From NCBI GenBank assembly GCA_029260215.1, contig JAJDDQ010000076.1, positions 42,455 to 106,454 on the forward strand: a DNA stretch of 64,000 nucleotides, in the 5' to 3' direction. Source of the DNA: Phycisphaerae bacterium. Lineage in GTDB: Bacteria > Planctomycetota > Phycisphaerae > UBA1845. Under the pieces are notes generated by a model. That model worked only from the letters and a program-made list of their open reading frames with translations. It was not told the DNA's origin and ran no database searches. Made by a program: the position numbers and the translations under genes. Of this stretch, positions 1 to 9,649 are shown piece by piece (position 1 is the stretch's first letter; each line of letters begins with the position of its first letter).

Positions 1-778
1 ATTGCGGGCAGCCCTCCCGCCCGCGCCGCGTCATGCGCGTCAGCGTCGTCGCGTATTGAATCACATGATCGCTGCATGGCACGCGACGAACAATCTCCTG
101 CAAACGCAAAATTTCCTCCGCGCCGAGATGCGGCTGCACCGCCTCCGAATCGCCCGAGGTGGTCAGCTTGACGATTTCGCGCTCTTCTTCTTCCGTCGGA
201 TAGTCCACAAGAATCTTGAACATGAACCGATCGAGCTGCGCCTCGGGAAGCGGGTACGTGCCTTCCTGCTCGATCGGATTCTGGGTGGCCAACACAAAAA
301 ACGGCGACGGCAACGTGTGCGTCACCCCGCCGACCGTCACCTGCTGCTCCTGCATAGCCTCCAGCAACGCGGATTGCGTCTTCGGCGGCGTGCGGTTCAC
401 CTCATCAGCCAACACGACGTTGGCGAACAAAGGCCCTTTCACAAATCGCAACGATCGCTTGCCGCTGGACTTGTCCTCTTCGATGAGTTCCGTCCCGGTA
501 ATGTCCGACGGCATCAGGTCCGGCGTGAACTGTACGCGCGAGAACGACAACTCCAGCGTCTGAGCCACCGTGCGTATCAACAGCGTCTTCGCCAAGCCGG
601 GCACGCCTTCCAAAATGCAGTGCCCGCGACAGAACAGCGCGATCAGCAATTCGTCGACGACGCGCTCCTGCCCGACGACGACCTTGCCCAACTCGCCGCG
701 AATACGCTCGTACGCTTCACGCAGGCGCTCGACGGCGGCTACATCCCCTCCCGAGCCTTCCGGCATCGATTCAGCCAT
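1..778 (-). CDS. MoxR family AAA+ ATPase (3' end beyond window)
   Basis: Translating the minus strand from the ATG at 778 gives an uninterrupted frame to the window edge, about 259 residues, so the C-terminus is missing. It is absent from the ORF track because no stop is reached; the plus-strand ORF 2..784 is its antisense shadow. Visible motifs are the Walker A region EGVPGLAKT near residue 58, the MoxR block [12 protein letters not shown], the Walker B ADEVNR and the sensor-1 region [22 protein letters not shown]. MoxR ATPases are chaperone-like and often act with von Willebrand factor A and DUF58 proteins, which would lie off the left edge. A GGGAG sequence lies upstream of the start. The family call is secure; the substrate is unknown. 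Confidence 0.93.
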   Translation of the reverse strand, partial: MAESMPEGSGGDVAAVERLREAYERIRGELGKVVVGQERVVDELLIALFCRGHCILEGVPGLAKTLLIRTVAQTLELSFSRVQFTPDLMPSDITGTELIEEDKSSGKRSLRFVKGPLFANVVLADEVNRTPPKTQSALLEAMQEQQVTVGGVTHTLPSPFFVLATQNPIEQEGTYPLPEAQLDRFMFKILVDYPTEEEEREIVKLTTSGDSEAVQPHLGAEEILRLQEIVRRVPCSDHVIQYATTLTRMTRRGREGCPQ

Positions 779-1171
779 ATCTGATTCTCACTCCCGCTCG
801 CACACCGCCCGGCGAACGAATTCCAAAAAAACAGCGACACTGATTCTATCGGGCGACAATGCCCCGGACCAACGCCGCTTTTCAGCGAATCCGCCGATTG
901 CAGCCGGGCCGCTGTCCACCGGCACCTTGCGCAGCGCCTCGAAGTGCTCACAATTGCAACAAAAAGATCATCGCCTCACCTAACGTCATAGGGCGCAAGA
1001 GGTCGTCGCGAAGAAAAATTCTCGCGTCCGCCGCCGTTCTTCGCTAAAATTGCCGTGCATTGAAAGAAATCGTAACGGACCGCGTACCCCCGTTGTCTCG
1101 CGGTCTCGTCTACCAACGACGGGCGGGCAATTGATAAGAGTCTACTTTTCTCTCCGGGAGGAGCCTTGATC
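779..1171. other. Divergent intergenic region
   Basis: About 390 bases separate the minus-strand MoxR gene from the plus-strand secreted-protein gene, so both promoters should lie here. I see no convincing -35/-10 pair and no strong hairpin. ORFs called across it are low-complexity antisense or short frames without family resemblance. Confidence 0.5.
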
Positions 1172-2797
1172 ATGATCGTTCGTTTCACCATGTGCCTGTT
1201 TTGTTGCGCAGCCATCGCCGGTGCCGATACCTTCACACTCGATATCGTGCTCCCGTCTGGGAACAATGCGCAACTCGGCGTGCCGCTTCCGATCGAAATC
1301 CGAGGCCTGCTGACCAATGACGCACCGGGCAACGACGGCTTGGCGTGCGTGACGCTCGACGTGACCATGAGCGGGCCCGAAGCGGTCAACCTCTCGCAGG
1401 CCATCATGTGGGGGCCGCCGGCGGATCAATCCATGGACAATTTCGCCCAACCGCTCGGTTACGACGCCAACTACAGTGGTACCGGAATCGGCGATGATCT
1501 TGTACAAGCCGGCGGCGCACAAAACACATTCGGAAACAACCCCGGCCAATTTCCGAATCTCGCATTTCCCTCAGCCGAGTTCATCGACCTCAACATAGGC
1601 CACTCAGAACAGGTGATTCTCGAAGGCACGATCACCTTTCCGCTGAGCTTGAACCCGATGGCGGGCGGCGACACCTACACGCTCAGCGTTCAGAGCATTC
1701 TTGCGAATGTCCTGGGCAGCGGCCAAATGGCTGGTTCGTTCGGTGTCTACGCGGTCGAATCCGCCACCGGCGTCGCGGGCGCTCCTGTCGATATCGTCCT
1801 CGGTGGCGCGGGTGCGGGCTGTGCCGCGACGGCGGAGTGCGCTGACGTCGTGGACAACGACGGCACGTGCATGACACCGCCGTGCGGACCTGACGCTACG
1901 ACGGATGATGCCTGCCTGTGGTGGTCGTGCGGTGGCGGGACGTGTTCAAACGATCCGACGCAACCCTGTGACGCGGACAGCGATTGCGGCGCGGGCAACT
2001 CCTGCACACTGGGTGCTGCCAACGCCTGCACGTCGTTCGCATTGGTCGAGCCGTCAGATATGGGTGGGCCGTTCAACAACTGCGAGCCGGACGGATTCTG
2101 CAACAACGCGGACGCCAATCAGGCTCTGCTGTGCTTCGCGACGGCATCACCGTGCGAGAGTATCAACATTGACGCCGGCGGCCCGTTTGGCGATTGCGCT
2201 CCCGACGGATTCTGCAACTTGTTCGATGCGAACCACGCACTGGCCTGTTTCGCAACCGACAATCCGTGCAATTGCACCGGCGGCCCGTCTCCGACGATCG
2301 CGCCGAGCATCGCCAGCTCGACATCGCTGACTGCGAAAGCCGATAGTAAGCGCGTTTCGCCAGGGTCGCGCGTTTCGTTCGACGTCTTCACAGACGCCGC
2401 CATCGGAAAATTGTCCGGGTACCAACTGCACGCCCAAATCAGTGGTGGCGATCAAGGCCAACTGGAACTCGTCGATATCGTCATTGACGACCGTCGCGAT
2501 CATGTGTTCGCCGGCGCGCACGGTATCTTCGAATCGTTCAATGTCGCCAACGGCCAAATGCTCGCCGGGCTGTTCGACGAATCTGTTTCAACGAAGGCGA
2601 GCGGATATCTCGCAACCTTTGTCTACAGCGTATCGCCCCGAGCTTCCGGCACATTCGTGTTCGACGTGCTGCACGATTCCGCCATTGGGGATCAGACGTT
2701 CTTCGTCGGAGCCACGGATCGAGACAAGATCAGGATCGCCGGAACAAACCCTGCCGTCGTGGTGATCGCAAACACTCAGAAACTGTCGCGTCGTTAG
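1172..2797 (+). CDS. Secreted protein with dockerin-like repeats and a cohesin-like C-terminal domain
   Basis: Start is the ATG at 1172, eight bases after GGGAGGAG; the track begins two codons earlier at a TTG. The N-terminus (MIVRFTMCLFCCAAIAGA) is a short signal peptide, so export is expected. Residues ~20-215 form a beta-rich domain of unknown type. A Cys-rich stretch follows, then two near-copies of a pattern, CEPDGFCNNADANQALLCF and CAPDGFCNLFDANHALACF, resembling dockerin calcium loops with added cysteines. The last ~150 residues (KRVSPGSRVSFDVFTDAAIG...) resemble a cohesin or related beta-sandwich. No catalytic motif is visible. It may be a surface adhesin or scaffold-like protein; domain names are by pattern only. 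Confidence 0.85.
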   Translation: MIVRFTMCLFCCAAIAGADTFTLDIVLPSGNNAQLGVPLPIEIRGLLTNDAPGNDGLACVTLDVTMSGPEAVNLSQAIMWGPPADQSMDNFAQPLGYDANYSGTGIGDDLVQAGGAQNTFGNNPGQFPNLAFPSAEFIDLNIGHSEQVILEGTITFPLSLNPMAGGDTYTLSVQSILANVLGSGQMAGSFGVYAVESATGVAGAPVDIVLGGAGAGCAATAECADVVDNDGTCMTPPCGPDATTDDACLWWSCGGGTCSNDPTQPCDADSDCGAGNSCTLGAANACTSFALVEPSDMGGPFNNCEPDGFCNNADANQALLCFATASPCESINIDAGGPFGDCAPDGFCNLFDANHALACFATDNPCNCTGGPSPTIAPSIASSTSLTAKADSKRVSPGSRVSFDVFTDAAIGKLSGYQLHAQISGGDQGQLELVDIVIDDRRDHVFAGAHGIFESFNVANGQMLAGLFDESVSTKASGYLATFVYSVSPRASGTFVFDVLHDSAIGDQTFFVGATDRDKIRIAGTNPAVVVIANTQKLSRR

Positions 2798-2914
2798 CAG
2801 GTTGCCGTCAGGCCAAGACGGGGCATGCGACCGCTCGCCCCGCTACTCCGCCGTCGCCGTAATGCGATCCTGTGATTCGCTGACAGCATTCCGGGGGGCC
2901 ATGCGATTGCGACT

Positions 2915-2940
2915 CGCGAGAAGTTCGCGGCTCGTTGGGC
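2915..2940. repeat. Dispersed short palindromic repeat, copy 1
   Basis: The plus strand reads CGCGAGAAGTTCGCGGCTCGTTGGG here, where CGCGA and TCGCG can pair around a five-base loop. The 14-mer CGCGGCTCGTTGGG recurs exactly at 42395-42408 beside another hairpin. It lies just beyond the stop of the export lipoprotein gene and between convergent genes, so it may also serve as a terminator. No T-run follows on either strand. Confidence 0.4.
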
Positions 2941-2956
2941 TCAGATTGACGCTGCT

Positions 2957-3739
2957 TTAGCGTACGTTGGTTCGGCTGAACAGGACGCGACCTCGGTCGT
3001 CCTTTAGGTCAACGTCGGTGACAAGATCATAGACAAACTGGAATCCGAGCGATCGGGGGACGATCTGGTTGATGTAGCTGTCGACGAATTGTCCAACCTT
3101 TGCGATGGTGCTCTTGGGTACGAATACGACGTCGTACGGTTCCAGTATGAGGCCTGAAGCTTCGCCGCTTCGGATTTGTTTGAGATTGACGGCCAGCACA
3201 CGGGGCGCTTCGCCGGGTGTTGCACGCAGCACGAGTACGTTGCTTTCCTCGGCGGTGGAACGCACGTTGCCGCTTTGAATCACGGCTTGGAGCAGGGTGG
3301 TAGGTCTGGAAAGCGAAATCATCTGCGGCACGTTGACCTCGCCGCCGATGTAGGCGACGTGGCCAAAGGACCGATGCACAATCACGGCGATTTCCGGCTC
3401 CTTCAATTCGCCGGAATAGGATACGACCAGTTCGCCGGCCAACGCCGTCGGCGTTTTTCCCGCAACCTCCACATCGTGCAACAACGGAAGCGAGATCCTG
3501 CCGTCCGGCCTGACTTCCATACGCTGATTGAAATTGGGGTGAAAAGCGAAGCTGATGACGAGTTCATCGCCGGGCGCGATGGCGTACTCCCGCTCCTGCT
3601 CGGGTGGCTTTTCCAGTACAGCCACCTCGCGCACGGCGGATTGGAACTTCGCGCCCTCTTTTTTGGTATTGGCGCATCCCGCGATGACCCAAACCAGAGC
3701 CAAAGCCAATGTCAAACGTGCTGCATGACGCACTAGCAT
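2957..3739 (-). CDS. Polysaccharide export lipoprotein, Wza/GumB-like (poly_export + SLBB)
   Basis: Start is the ATG at 3739 with GAGG five bases upstream. It gives a clean lipoprotein signal, MLVRHAARLTLALALVWVIAGC, with the lipobox cysteine at residue 22. An upstream ATG at 3781 overlaps the radical SAM stop and is the alternative. Residues ~45-130 (YAIAPGDELVISFAFHPNFNQRMEVRPDGRISLP) are the polysaccharide-export domain, and VAYIGGEVNVPQMISL begins an SLBB domain. Family members form the outer-membrane channel for capsule or exopolysaccharide together with a Wzz-type protein, here encoded at the other end of the locus. At about 260 residues it is shorter than E. coli Wza, like many two-domain export proteins. 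Confidence 0.93.
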   Translation of the reverse strand: MLVRHAARLTLALALVWVIAGCANTKKEGAKFQSAVREVAVLEKPPEQEREYAIAPGDELVISFAFHPNFNQRMEVRPDGRISLPLLHDVEVAGKTPTALAGELVVSYSGELKEPEIAVIVHRSFGHVAYIGGEVNVPQMISLSRPTTLLQAVIQSGNVRSTAEESNVLVLRATPGEAPRVLAVNLKQIRSGEASGLILEPYDVVFVPKSTIAKVGQFVDSYINQIVPRSLGFQFVYDLVTDVDLKDDRGRVLFSRTNVR

Positions 3740-3773
3740 TCGTCCCTCGCTCTGAATCAAGCGGAAAATTCCG

Positions 3774-5078
3774 TCAAACATCCTTGAATTTCAACATCCG
3801 GCGAAGGATCGTACGGCGATTGGCACCGAGCCCCTTCGTTCCGCCAAGCTGGACCAGGCTGTGAAAGACCGCATTCTTGGTCACGTAGTTGCAGTTGTCG
3901 CATTCGCAACCACCAATCGATTGTATTCCGTTTTTCGGGATATCGCGACACGCCTTGCGATAGGCTTCGTAGGTCGGCCCGTTCCAAATCTCTCGGAACG
4001 ACTGCTTGCTGAGTTCCCCGAGCACGTCCTTGCATTGGCAGCAGCCGCGTACGTATCCCTCGCAGGTAATCAGGCAAAAATACCAGGGCACGTAGCAGGG
4101 CGTGTGTTCGTAAACCAGGGCGCTCGCCTCGCGATAGTCCAACTGCTCCAGCGGAAGCACGTCCTTGATATCGAGATTCGTGTTGATGCCGAGGCGGAGC
4201 GCTTCCTCCTTGGCCTCCGCCATGCAGGCTTCGAGGGCTTTTTCGTCGCGCGGGGCGTGCGGCGTGCTCACCTCATGCTTGAGCAGCCGCTTGAAAAGAA
4301 CCGCGTTCATGCCCGCTTCGGCGGCATGCTGGACGGCTAGTTTTGCGTCGCGGTAGTTCTGCTCCATGACGACGAATCCGTAGAGCAGATAGGGCACAGG
4401 TGTGCCTGCCCGTTCTCGCGCATCGGCGATGGCCCGTGCGGAGGTGAGGATCTTCTCGAAATCCCCCTGAGCGCTGCCGTCGATTTCGACGTGTGAATCC
4501 GGGGTTGCGGCGTTGAGACTCAGGCGGAGCGTTCTCACGCCGAGTTGAACCAGCGTCTTGGCCCACTCCTCATTCAGCAGCGCTCCGTGCGTATAGAGGT
4601 TGACTTCGATGTTGCGGCGGCGGAACAACTCGATGAACTCCGCAGCGTGCGGATGCAAAAGGGGTTCGCCGCGTCCGATCAGCTCAACGCTTAAAGTACC
4701 CATGCGCGCCAAATCGGCGGCCAACTCCTCAGCCACCTCCAGCGGCATGATCTTTCGACCGTCACCGATGGTTGTGGCGGTGAGTTCCGCGTCGGCGTGG
4801 TCGCGACAGAATTTGCAGGAGTAGTTGCAGGCGCTGACCGGCTCGACCTGCGCGTACAACGGGCCTCCGAAAGCCTTTGAGCGTGTTTTGGCGCCGCACC
4901 AGACTCTGGCGAACGAGCCGAGCCGGCGTGCGTGCCGTCCGAGCTTGCCAAACCCGCCGGACGAGTTGTATTTGACCACAAGCGGGCTGCCGTTTTCCGT
5001 GTGCGCCGCACGCTTTGGTCTCGCGTCCTTATCCAACCGAAGCGACTCAGAGCTGTGATCTAAGATGCCATCCGACAT
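3774..5078 (-). CDS. Radical SAM/SPASM domain protein
   Basis: Start is the ATG at 5078 after AAGGGGGG; the longer track ORF has no better signal. Residues 84-91 contain the CxxxCxxC motif (ACNYSCKFC) for the SAM-binding 4Fe-4S cluster, followed by a TIM-barrel-like region. The C-terminus carries a cysteine-rich SPASM-type domain (CYVPWYFCLITCEGYVRGCCQC and GGCECDNCNY) that would bind auxiliary clusters. Such proteins modify peptides or sugars or act as oxidoreductases. In a polysaccharide locus a role in sugar modification is plausible but inferred. The gene overlaps the first possible start of the export lipoprotein by 8 bases, suggesting coupled expression. Confidence 0.9.
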   Translation of the reverse strand: MSDGILDHSSESLRLDKDARPKRAAHTENGSPLVVKYNSSGGFGKLGRHARRLGSFARVWCGAKTRSKAFGGPLYAQVEPVSACNYSCKFCRDHADAELTATTIGDGRKIMPLEVAEELAADLARMGTLSVELIGRGEPLLHPHAAEFIELFRRRNIEVNLYTHGALLNEEWAKTLVQLGVRTLRLSLNAATPDSHVEIDGSAQGDFEKILTSARAIADARERAGTPVPYLLYGFVVMEQNYRDAKLAVQHAAEAGMNAVLFKRLLKHEVSTPHAPRDEKALEACMAEAKEEALRLGINTNLDIKDVLPLEQLDYREASALVYEHTPCYVPWYFCLITCEGYVRGCCQCKDVLGELSKQSFREIWNGPTYEAYRKACRDIPKNGIQSIGGCECDNCNYVTKNAVFHSLVQLGGTKGLGANRRTILRRMLKFKDV

Positions 5079-5291
5079 TATCCATACCCCCCTTGGACCG
5101 CCGCCGTTGAATCCAGCGCCAGTACCCCATCGACAGGTTTTTCGCGGTAGCGGCCCGACCCAAGATTGCACCGCACACCACCCAGTATCCCCCCAGAGTA
5201 CAGCATACGCCTGCGAAATGGTAGCGGCGGCGTGCGAATCAGGTCACCGTCGCCCCGGCGGACGCATCATGAGCGGTTAGACGTTTCCGCA

Positions 5292-7643
5292 TTATTCATC
5301 CACATTCCGTGTAACGCGTCCCGAGCGATCCCGCGTAACTTGCCACGAATCGCCATCCTCGAGCGCAATACGGTACGTGCCGGGCATCGTCGGCAGACGA
5401 AGCCCTCCGCTGGAATCAACGGTTACACGGGTGCTTCGCTTGAGTTTGGAAATCACCGATTCCAGCTGCGAGAGGACCGGTTTCGATCGTCGCGACGACG
5501 TGTATAGCCCTCCGTCGCGGTTCCAAGGCTCGCTGTCGGTGATGCTCCACCACACCCAGCCGATAATCTGCGGTTTGCTCATGGCGAGAAGAAGCGTCTC
5601 GACGGCGGCGTCGGCTTGTGACTGCTCGCTCCACGGCCCCCAGGCGAAGCCGTTTTTGTCGCCGCGTTTGGTGCTGCCGGGGAAGTTGCATTCGCTGATG
5701 ATTATCGGAAGTCCCAAATCTGTAAGGCTGTCCCAATAACGGTTGGTGTCGAGCAAATCGCGACACGGCTCAGCTACGTCGAGTTTGAATTTCGGCTGAT
5801 CCACGCGCAGGCCCGGGTACCATTCGAGACCGAACACGTCGGGCTTGTGTTTGGTCTGCAACAGGCGTGAAAAGAATTGCCGCGTGCTGAGCACAATTCG
5901 GGCGGATGGCGGCCTGCTTGCTTCCAAGCCTCGCTCCCAATCATAATCGTTCACCATCATTTTCGCCCCGGGCAGGCGAGATCGAAGCTCGCCGACGAGA
6001 TCGGAAACCATGTCGGCACGGTCGTGGAACATCATGTCGCCGTACGCGTTGCTGGACGGTTCGTTGATCGCCTCCCAAAGACAGATGGCGGATCCCATGC
6101 GCCGGCCATAGTCGGCTGCGACAGTTTCCAACTGTTTTTTTGCAGCGTTTGTGAGGGATGCGCCTTTCAAACTTTTGACATTTTTGGGAAGGCTGGATTG
6201 AACGATGCTGTGCGCCTGAAGCCGATAGCCCAGCTCGACCAAGTTGGAGAAACACAGTGTCTTATCCCAATTTCGGGGATTGTATTGGCCATCGTCGCCG
6301 ACGAGCTGGTCCCAAAACAGCGGGAGGACATAGAGATTGAAGCCGGCTTTGCGGAGTTGGGCGTAGTAGGATTCGACTTCTTTGGCTGGGGTGCGATCGA
6401 ACACGAATCCGAAGGATTGGCCCATGCCGATGTGGAATTCCGGCTCGATAAGCTGAACGGTTGCGACGGTGCCCGGCTTCAGCATGCCCGGCTTGGGCGC
6501 GGGAATCCTAACCGATGGCCCTGGTTGGGTTTGCGCCTCGACCACGCGCTGCGATCGGCTTCGGACAGCTTCACGACTCAGGCGAAGCAATTTGTCCAGG
6601 ATTCGGTCCGCAGCGGCTGCCTGTTGCTTCAGGGAAGTCAGGTTTTCGACGTCGGCCAGCTCGCGCGCTAATACGCGGATTTGCTTGGTATAGGGTGATG
6701 CGGAATCCCGGCTGTCGTAGTCTTGCAGGTGACGCAGGCGCGTGTGGGCCAACTCAAGGTTGAGCAAAACAACGCCGTCGCGACGAGCTTGCTGAACCCC
6801 CCTGCCGCGACCGTCGGCCTGGAGCCAGAGATTAAATTCAGAGCCAACGGGCCAAAACAAGACCTCAGCGACGGCGGGTTTCTTCATATCGAATTTGAGC
6901 GTTGGAACGTTTGTGGCCCGCCCGTCGATGTCCACCGATCGCTCGACCACGCTCATTGAGACGGCGTCCCCTTGCATATCGGTCAGAAAACACCACGCGC
7001 CCGCGGACGTCCCGCGCTGGACCATCTGCTGCAAGCTCAAAACGCGGCCATCGCCGTCAAACGCGACCAGCGGAACGACGTCCTCCCTGGCTGGCCGTGT
7101 GGACGCGGTTTTTCCGTGCGTTGACATGCCCTTGATCGCAATGAATCGTTTTCCGCGTGCACCGCCGTCCTTGCCTGAAAGATCGACGATGAACACGCGG
7201 TCCAGCATCGCAGGATTAAGTCGGCCTGTGGTGCCGGCACCGAACGGGTTCAGGTCTGCGATTTTTAAGTGAACGCGCTGCCAAGTGCGTGAAACGTTGA
7301 AATGCGTGAGGAATATCTTCTTGTCCGTCTGGTCGAATCGGATGAACAACGGCCCGTCGCGATCGCTCTTCACGTCGAAGGAAAGTTGCTTCATCGCTTT
7401 CCACGAACGGTTGGCTGCACAGGTGATGGTCGAAGGCTCTTGGCTGTAGTCGAATCGCCAGTTGAGTACGCGCGCGTTGCCGTCGCGGTCCGCCGCCAAC
7501 TTTCCGGAGAGCGCGACCCATCCGTCAGCGGGGTCGTCTCGATTATCGGACAAAGCGGGTTTGCAGCCGGTCAGGAGTACACACAGAAACCCCGTGCATA
7601 CTTTAGCGCTCATGTTTTTTCGGGATCGTATCGCTTCGCGCAT
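5292..7643 (-). CDS. GH10-like glycoside hydrolase lipoprotein with N-terminal jelly-roll-like domain
   Basis: Start at 7643 has GGAG seven bases upstream. A basic N-terminus leads to the lipobox TGFLCVLLTGC, so it should be a lipoprotein. Residues ~40-180 form a ligand-binding-like domain (WVALSGKLAADRDG...FIRFDQTDKKIFLTHFNVS) closely matching the N-terminus of the GH172 protein at 14479-17082. From about residue 400 a clan-A TIM barrel follows with GH10 hallmarks: LWEAINEPS (acid/base E528), MMVNDYDWE, IIISECN (nucleophile E651), and the closing WWSITDSEPWNRDGGLY. GH10 enzymes are typically endo-beta-1,4-xylanases; similarity here is by motif only, so substrate is open. Position suggests trimming of the locus polysaccharide. 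Confidence 0.82.
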   Translation of the reverse strand: MREAIRSRKNMSAKVCTGFLCVLLTGCKPALSDNRDDPADGWVALSGKLAADRDGNARVLNWRFDYSQEPSTITCAANRSWKAMKQLSFDVKSDRDGPLFIRFDQTDKKIFLTHFNVSRTWQRVHLKIADLNPFGAGTTGRLNPAMLDRVFIVDLSGKDGGARGKRFIAIKGMSTHGKTASTRPAREDVVPLVAFDGDGRVLSLQQMVQRGTSAGAWCFLTDMQGDAVSMSVVERSVDIDGRATNVPTLKFDMKKPAVAEVLFWPVGSEFNLWLQADGRGRGVQQARRDGVVLLNLELAHTRLRHLQDYDSRDSASPYTKQIRVLARELADVENLTSLKQQAAAADRILDKLLRLSREAVRSRSQRVVEAQTQPGPSVRIPAPKPGMLKPGTVATVQLIEPEFHIGMGQSFGFVFDRTPAKEVESYYAQLRKAGFNLYVLPLFWDQLVGDDGQYNPRNWDKTLCFSNLVELGYRLQAHSIVQSSLPKNVKSLKGASLTNAAKKQLETVAADYGRRMGSAICLWEAINEPSSNAYGDMMFHDRADMVSDLVGELRSRLPGAKMMVNDYDWERGLEASRPPSARIVLSTRQFFSRLLQTKHKPDVFGLEWYPGLRVDQPKFKLDVAEPCRDLLDTNRYWDSLTDLGLPIIISECNFPGSTKRGDKNGFAWGPWSEQSQADAAVETLLLAMSKPQIIGWVWWSITDSEPWNRDGGLYTSSRRSKPVLSQLESVISKLKRSTRVTVDSSGGLRLPTMPGTYRIALEDGDSWQVTRDRSGRVTRNVDE

Positions 7644-7691
7644 TCGGGGACTCCGCTGAATTTTTCACGATCCTCCGGGTAATTCTGTACG

Positions 7692-8735
7692 TTACGCGCC
7701 GCCGGGTTTGACGCCCTTGATCAACGTCGTGACGCCCATGAATCGGCCTGGGAGCATCCACTCCAGCATGTTGATGATGCCCATCCCCAGTTTTTCGGGG
7801 AACATCAGGAGAATCCGCTTGGACATGGGCACTTTGATTCCGAACTCGATCCGCTCGACGCGGAACCCCGCAACTCTCAGGTAGTTGGCCAACTCCTTGT
7901 GGTCCAACGGGTTGTCGAAAAAATCCTCGCTGGGGCCTGGGTCTCTGCGCAGGAGTGCCCGCAGGGCGATTCGGATGCGGTGAAAACGCTCGTATGGGCC
8001 TCGGTTGGGCGTGCTGATCAAGACCTGTCCGTTGGGTGTGAGCACGCGGAACATCTCGTTGGCACAGGTTTGGGGATTGGGCACGTGTTCCATGCACTCG
8101 GCGCTGAGAATCCCGTTGATGCTGCCGTCTTTCAGCGGCAGATTTTCGCCGTCGCCCAGGGCGGGCATGATGTCGGCGTTGGATTCGTCCTTCTGCCGCG
8201 CACGCACGAACTGCACATGCTCCGGAAGAACATCCACGCAGACGCCCTGAATCCCCATATCCGGATTCTTATTCAGGAGATCGAAGGTCAGGTAGCCCAC
8301 GCCGCTGCCGAGATCGAGTACCGTGTCGCCGCGTGCGACGGCGAGAAGCTCGAGCATGCGTCCTTTGGTGTATTTGGATTCGTACTCGCTCACCAGTTGT
8401 GCGACGCGCGGCGGATACCCCAGCCTCTTTTCGAGCCACTCGGCATGCGAGGTGTATAGGCCGCTGTCGGGCATCAGGTTCACGAATTCCGACGCGATCC
8501 AGGTTTCGCCGTGATCGGACTTTTGGCCATCGGCGCCGATATGGAAGCAGTAGACGCCGCCCTTGATCGGATAGCGCTCGCCGCACCCTCGACACTTCAA
8601 CTCACCCTCGACCACGCCGGCTTTGTCTTCGGACTGCACATTGAGGTCGATGGAGTCTGCGTGACACTTGCAACAGCGCAGTTTCTCTGTCCAGCGACTG
8701 TGAATCGAATTTGCTTTCTGTTCGTTTTGACTCAT
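7692..8735 (-). CDS. SAM-dependent methyltransferase with N-terminal zinc ribbon
   Basis: The start is the ATG at 8735, which overlaps the preceding gene's TGA as ATGA. Residues ~20-60 hold CCKCHADS and CRGCGERYPI, a Trm112-like zinc ribbon. The class I fold follows: VLDLGSGVGYLTFDLL (SAM-binding loop), CVDVLP, and SAECMEHVPNPQTCANEMFRVLTPNGQVLISTPN, as in the methyltransferase 11 family. The C-terminal ~100 residues are partly hydrophobic and may be membrane-associated. In this operon the likely role is O-methylation of a sugar or repeat unit, inferred from context. Confidence 0.88.
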   Translation of the reverse strand: MSQNEQKANSIHSRWTEKLRCCKCHADSIDLNVQSEDKAGVVEGELKCRGCGERYPIKGGVYCFHIGADGQKSDHGETWIASEFVNLMPDSGLYTSHAEWLEKRLGYPPRVAQLVSEYESKYTKGRMLELLAVARGDTVLDLGSGVGYLTFDLLNKNPDMGIQGVCVDVLPEHVQFVRARQKDESNADIMPALGDGENLPLKDGSINGILSAECMEHVPNPQTCANEMFRVLTPNGQVLISTPNRGPYERFHRIRIALRALLRRDPGPSEDFFDNPLDHKELANYLRVAGFRVERIEFGIKVPMSKRILLMFPEKLGMGIINMLEWMLPGRFMGVTTLIKGVKPGGA

Positions 8736-9649
8736 TTTGTTACCAAGACACATAACCAGGGGTTGGCGAAACTCCCGCGCAAGACGGGCCAGCTTCCAAT
8801 CGTGTTGAAATACAAGTTTGCGGCTTTACAGCCGAGACGCTGCGTGAGCGTGCGGTTGAGTCGCAGAAAACCCCAGTACCCGCGAATGGGCAGGGCACGC
8901 AGCGATTCACACCCGCACTGCTCGACAAAAAGGTAACGGAAATCCTTCATGCTTTGCAGGAACGGATCCCAAGGCCAATGAAACCTGAAGGGGTTGGATT
9001 CGGTGTTTCGATGAAACAGATCGAACGGGAACAGGCGGTTGGGGCCTGTATAATTTATCATGCCTCCGGGTCGTGTGACGCGCACGCTGCCCGAAACGAA
9101 ATCCAACCGGGCCTGCTCGTGACCCGGTGACGGACTCCGCGCGTCGCCGTCGCAACCGACATGCTCAAGAACGCCGGCGGAGAAGATGAAATCGAACGTG
9201 TCGTCGGGGAACGGCATGGCTTGCCCGTTGGCGATCACGAGGTTCTGCGGGTACTTCCTCCGTTTCCAGTGCATCGCCCGGTGCCCCGAATCGACACCCC
9301 ACGCGTCGTACCCCGCATCGCGAAGCAGATCGACACTTTTTGCGACGCCGCTGCCGACATCCAACACCCGAACACTGCCCGACGGCGCGTTCGGGAAAAG
9401 CTCGTTGAGCAGCGGAATCAGGTAGCCCGTCATGGTGACTTCGGCGGTTTTCTCCTCGTGCAAAGCCCGCTCGACGTTGTCCTGATCCGCGAACCCTTCG
9501 CCTTCCAGGAAGTTCGTGTAGCCCAGCTTGGCTGTCTCGTAGGTCTTTTCGCAGCCGGGACACTGCCACCCGCGCTCGACTTTTGTCAGCGGGCCGCAGC
9601 AGATGGGGCAGGCGAACTCGACCGTGCTTGTTACGCACTCGTTGCTCAT
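8732..9649 (-). CDS. SAM-dependent methyltransferase with N-terminal zinc ribbon
   Basis: A second methyltransferase, coupled on both sides by ATGA overlaps (9649/9646 and 8735/8732). The N-terminus has FACPICCGPLTKVERGWQCPGC, a four-cysteine ribbon. The SAM-binding region reads VRVLDVGSGVAKSVDLLRDAG with the acidic strand end VDSGH, then MPFPDDTFDFIFSAGVLEHVG and a post-motif RVTRPGGMINYTGPN. It is paralogous in layout to the next gene but diverged in sequence. Likely modifies a polysaccharide intermediate; the acceptor is unknown. Confidence 0.88.
   Translation of the reverse strand: MSNECVTSTVEFACPICCGPLTKVERGWQCPGCEKTYETAKLGYTNFLEGEGFADQDNVERALHEEKTAEVTMTGYLIPLLNELFPNAPSGSVRVLDVGSGVAKSVDLLRDAGYDAWGVDSGHRAMHWKRRKYPQNLVIANGQAMPFPDDTFDFIFSAGVLEHVGCDGDARSPSPGHEQARLDFVSGSVRVTRPGGMINYTGPNRLFPFDLFHRNTESNPFRFHWPWDPFLQSMKDFRYLFVEQCGCESLRALPIRGYWGFLRLNRTLTQRLGCKAANLYFNTIGSWPVLRGSFANPWLCVLVTK

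Noticed and set aside
2-784. 260-residue plus-strand ORF
   Set aside because: It is the antisense of the MoxR coding frame, whose motifs are complete on the minus strand.
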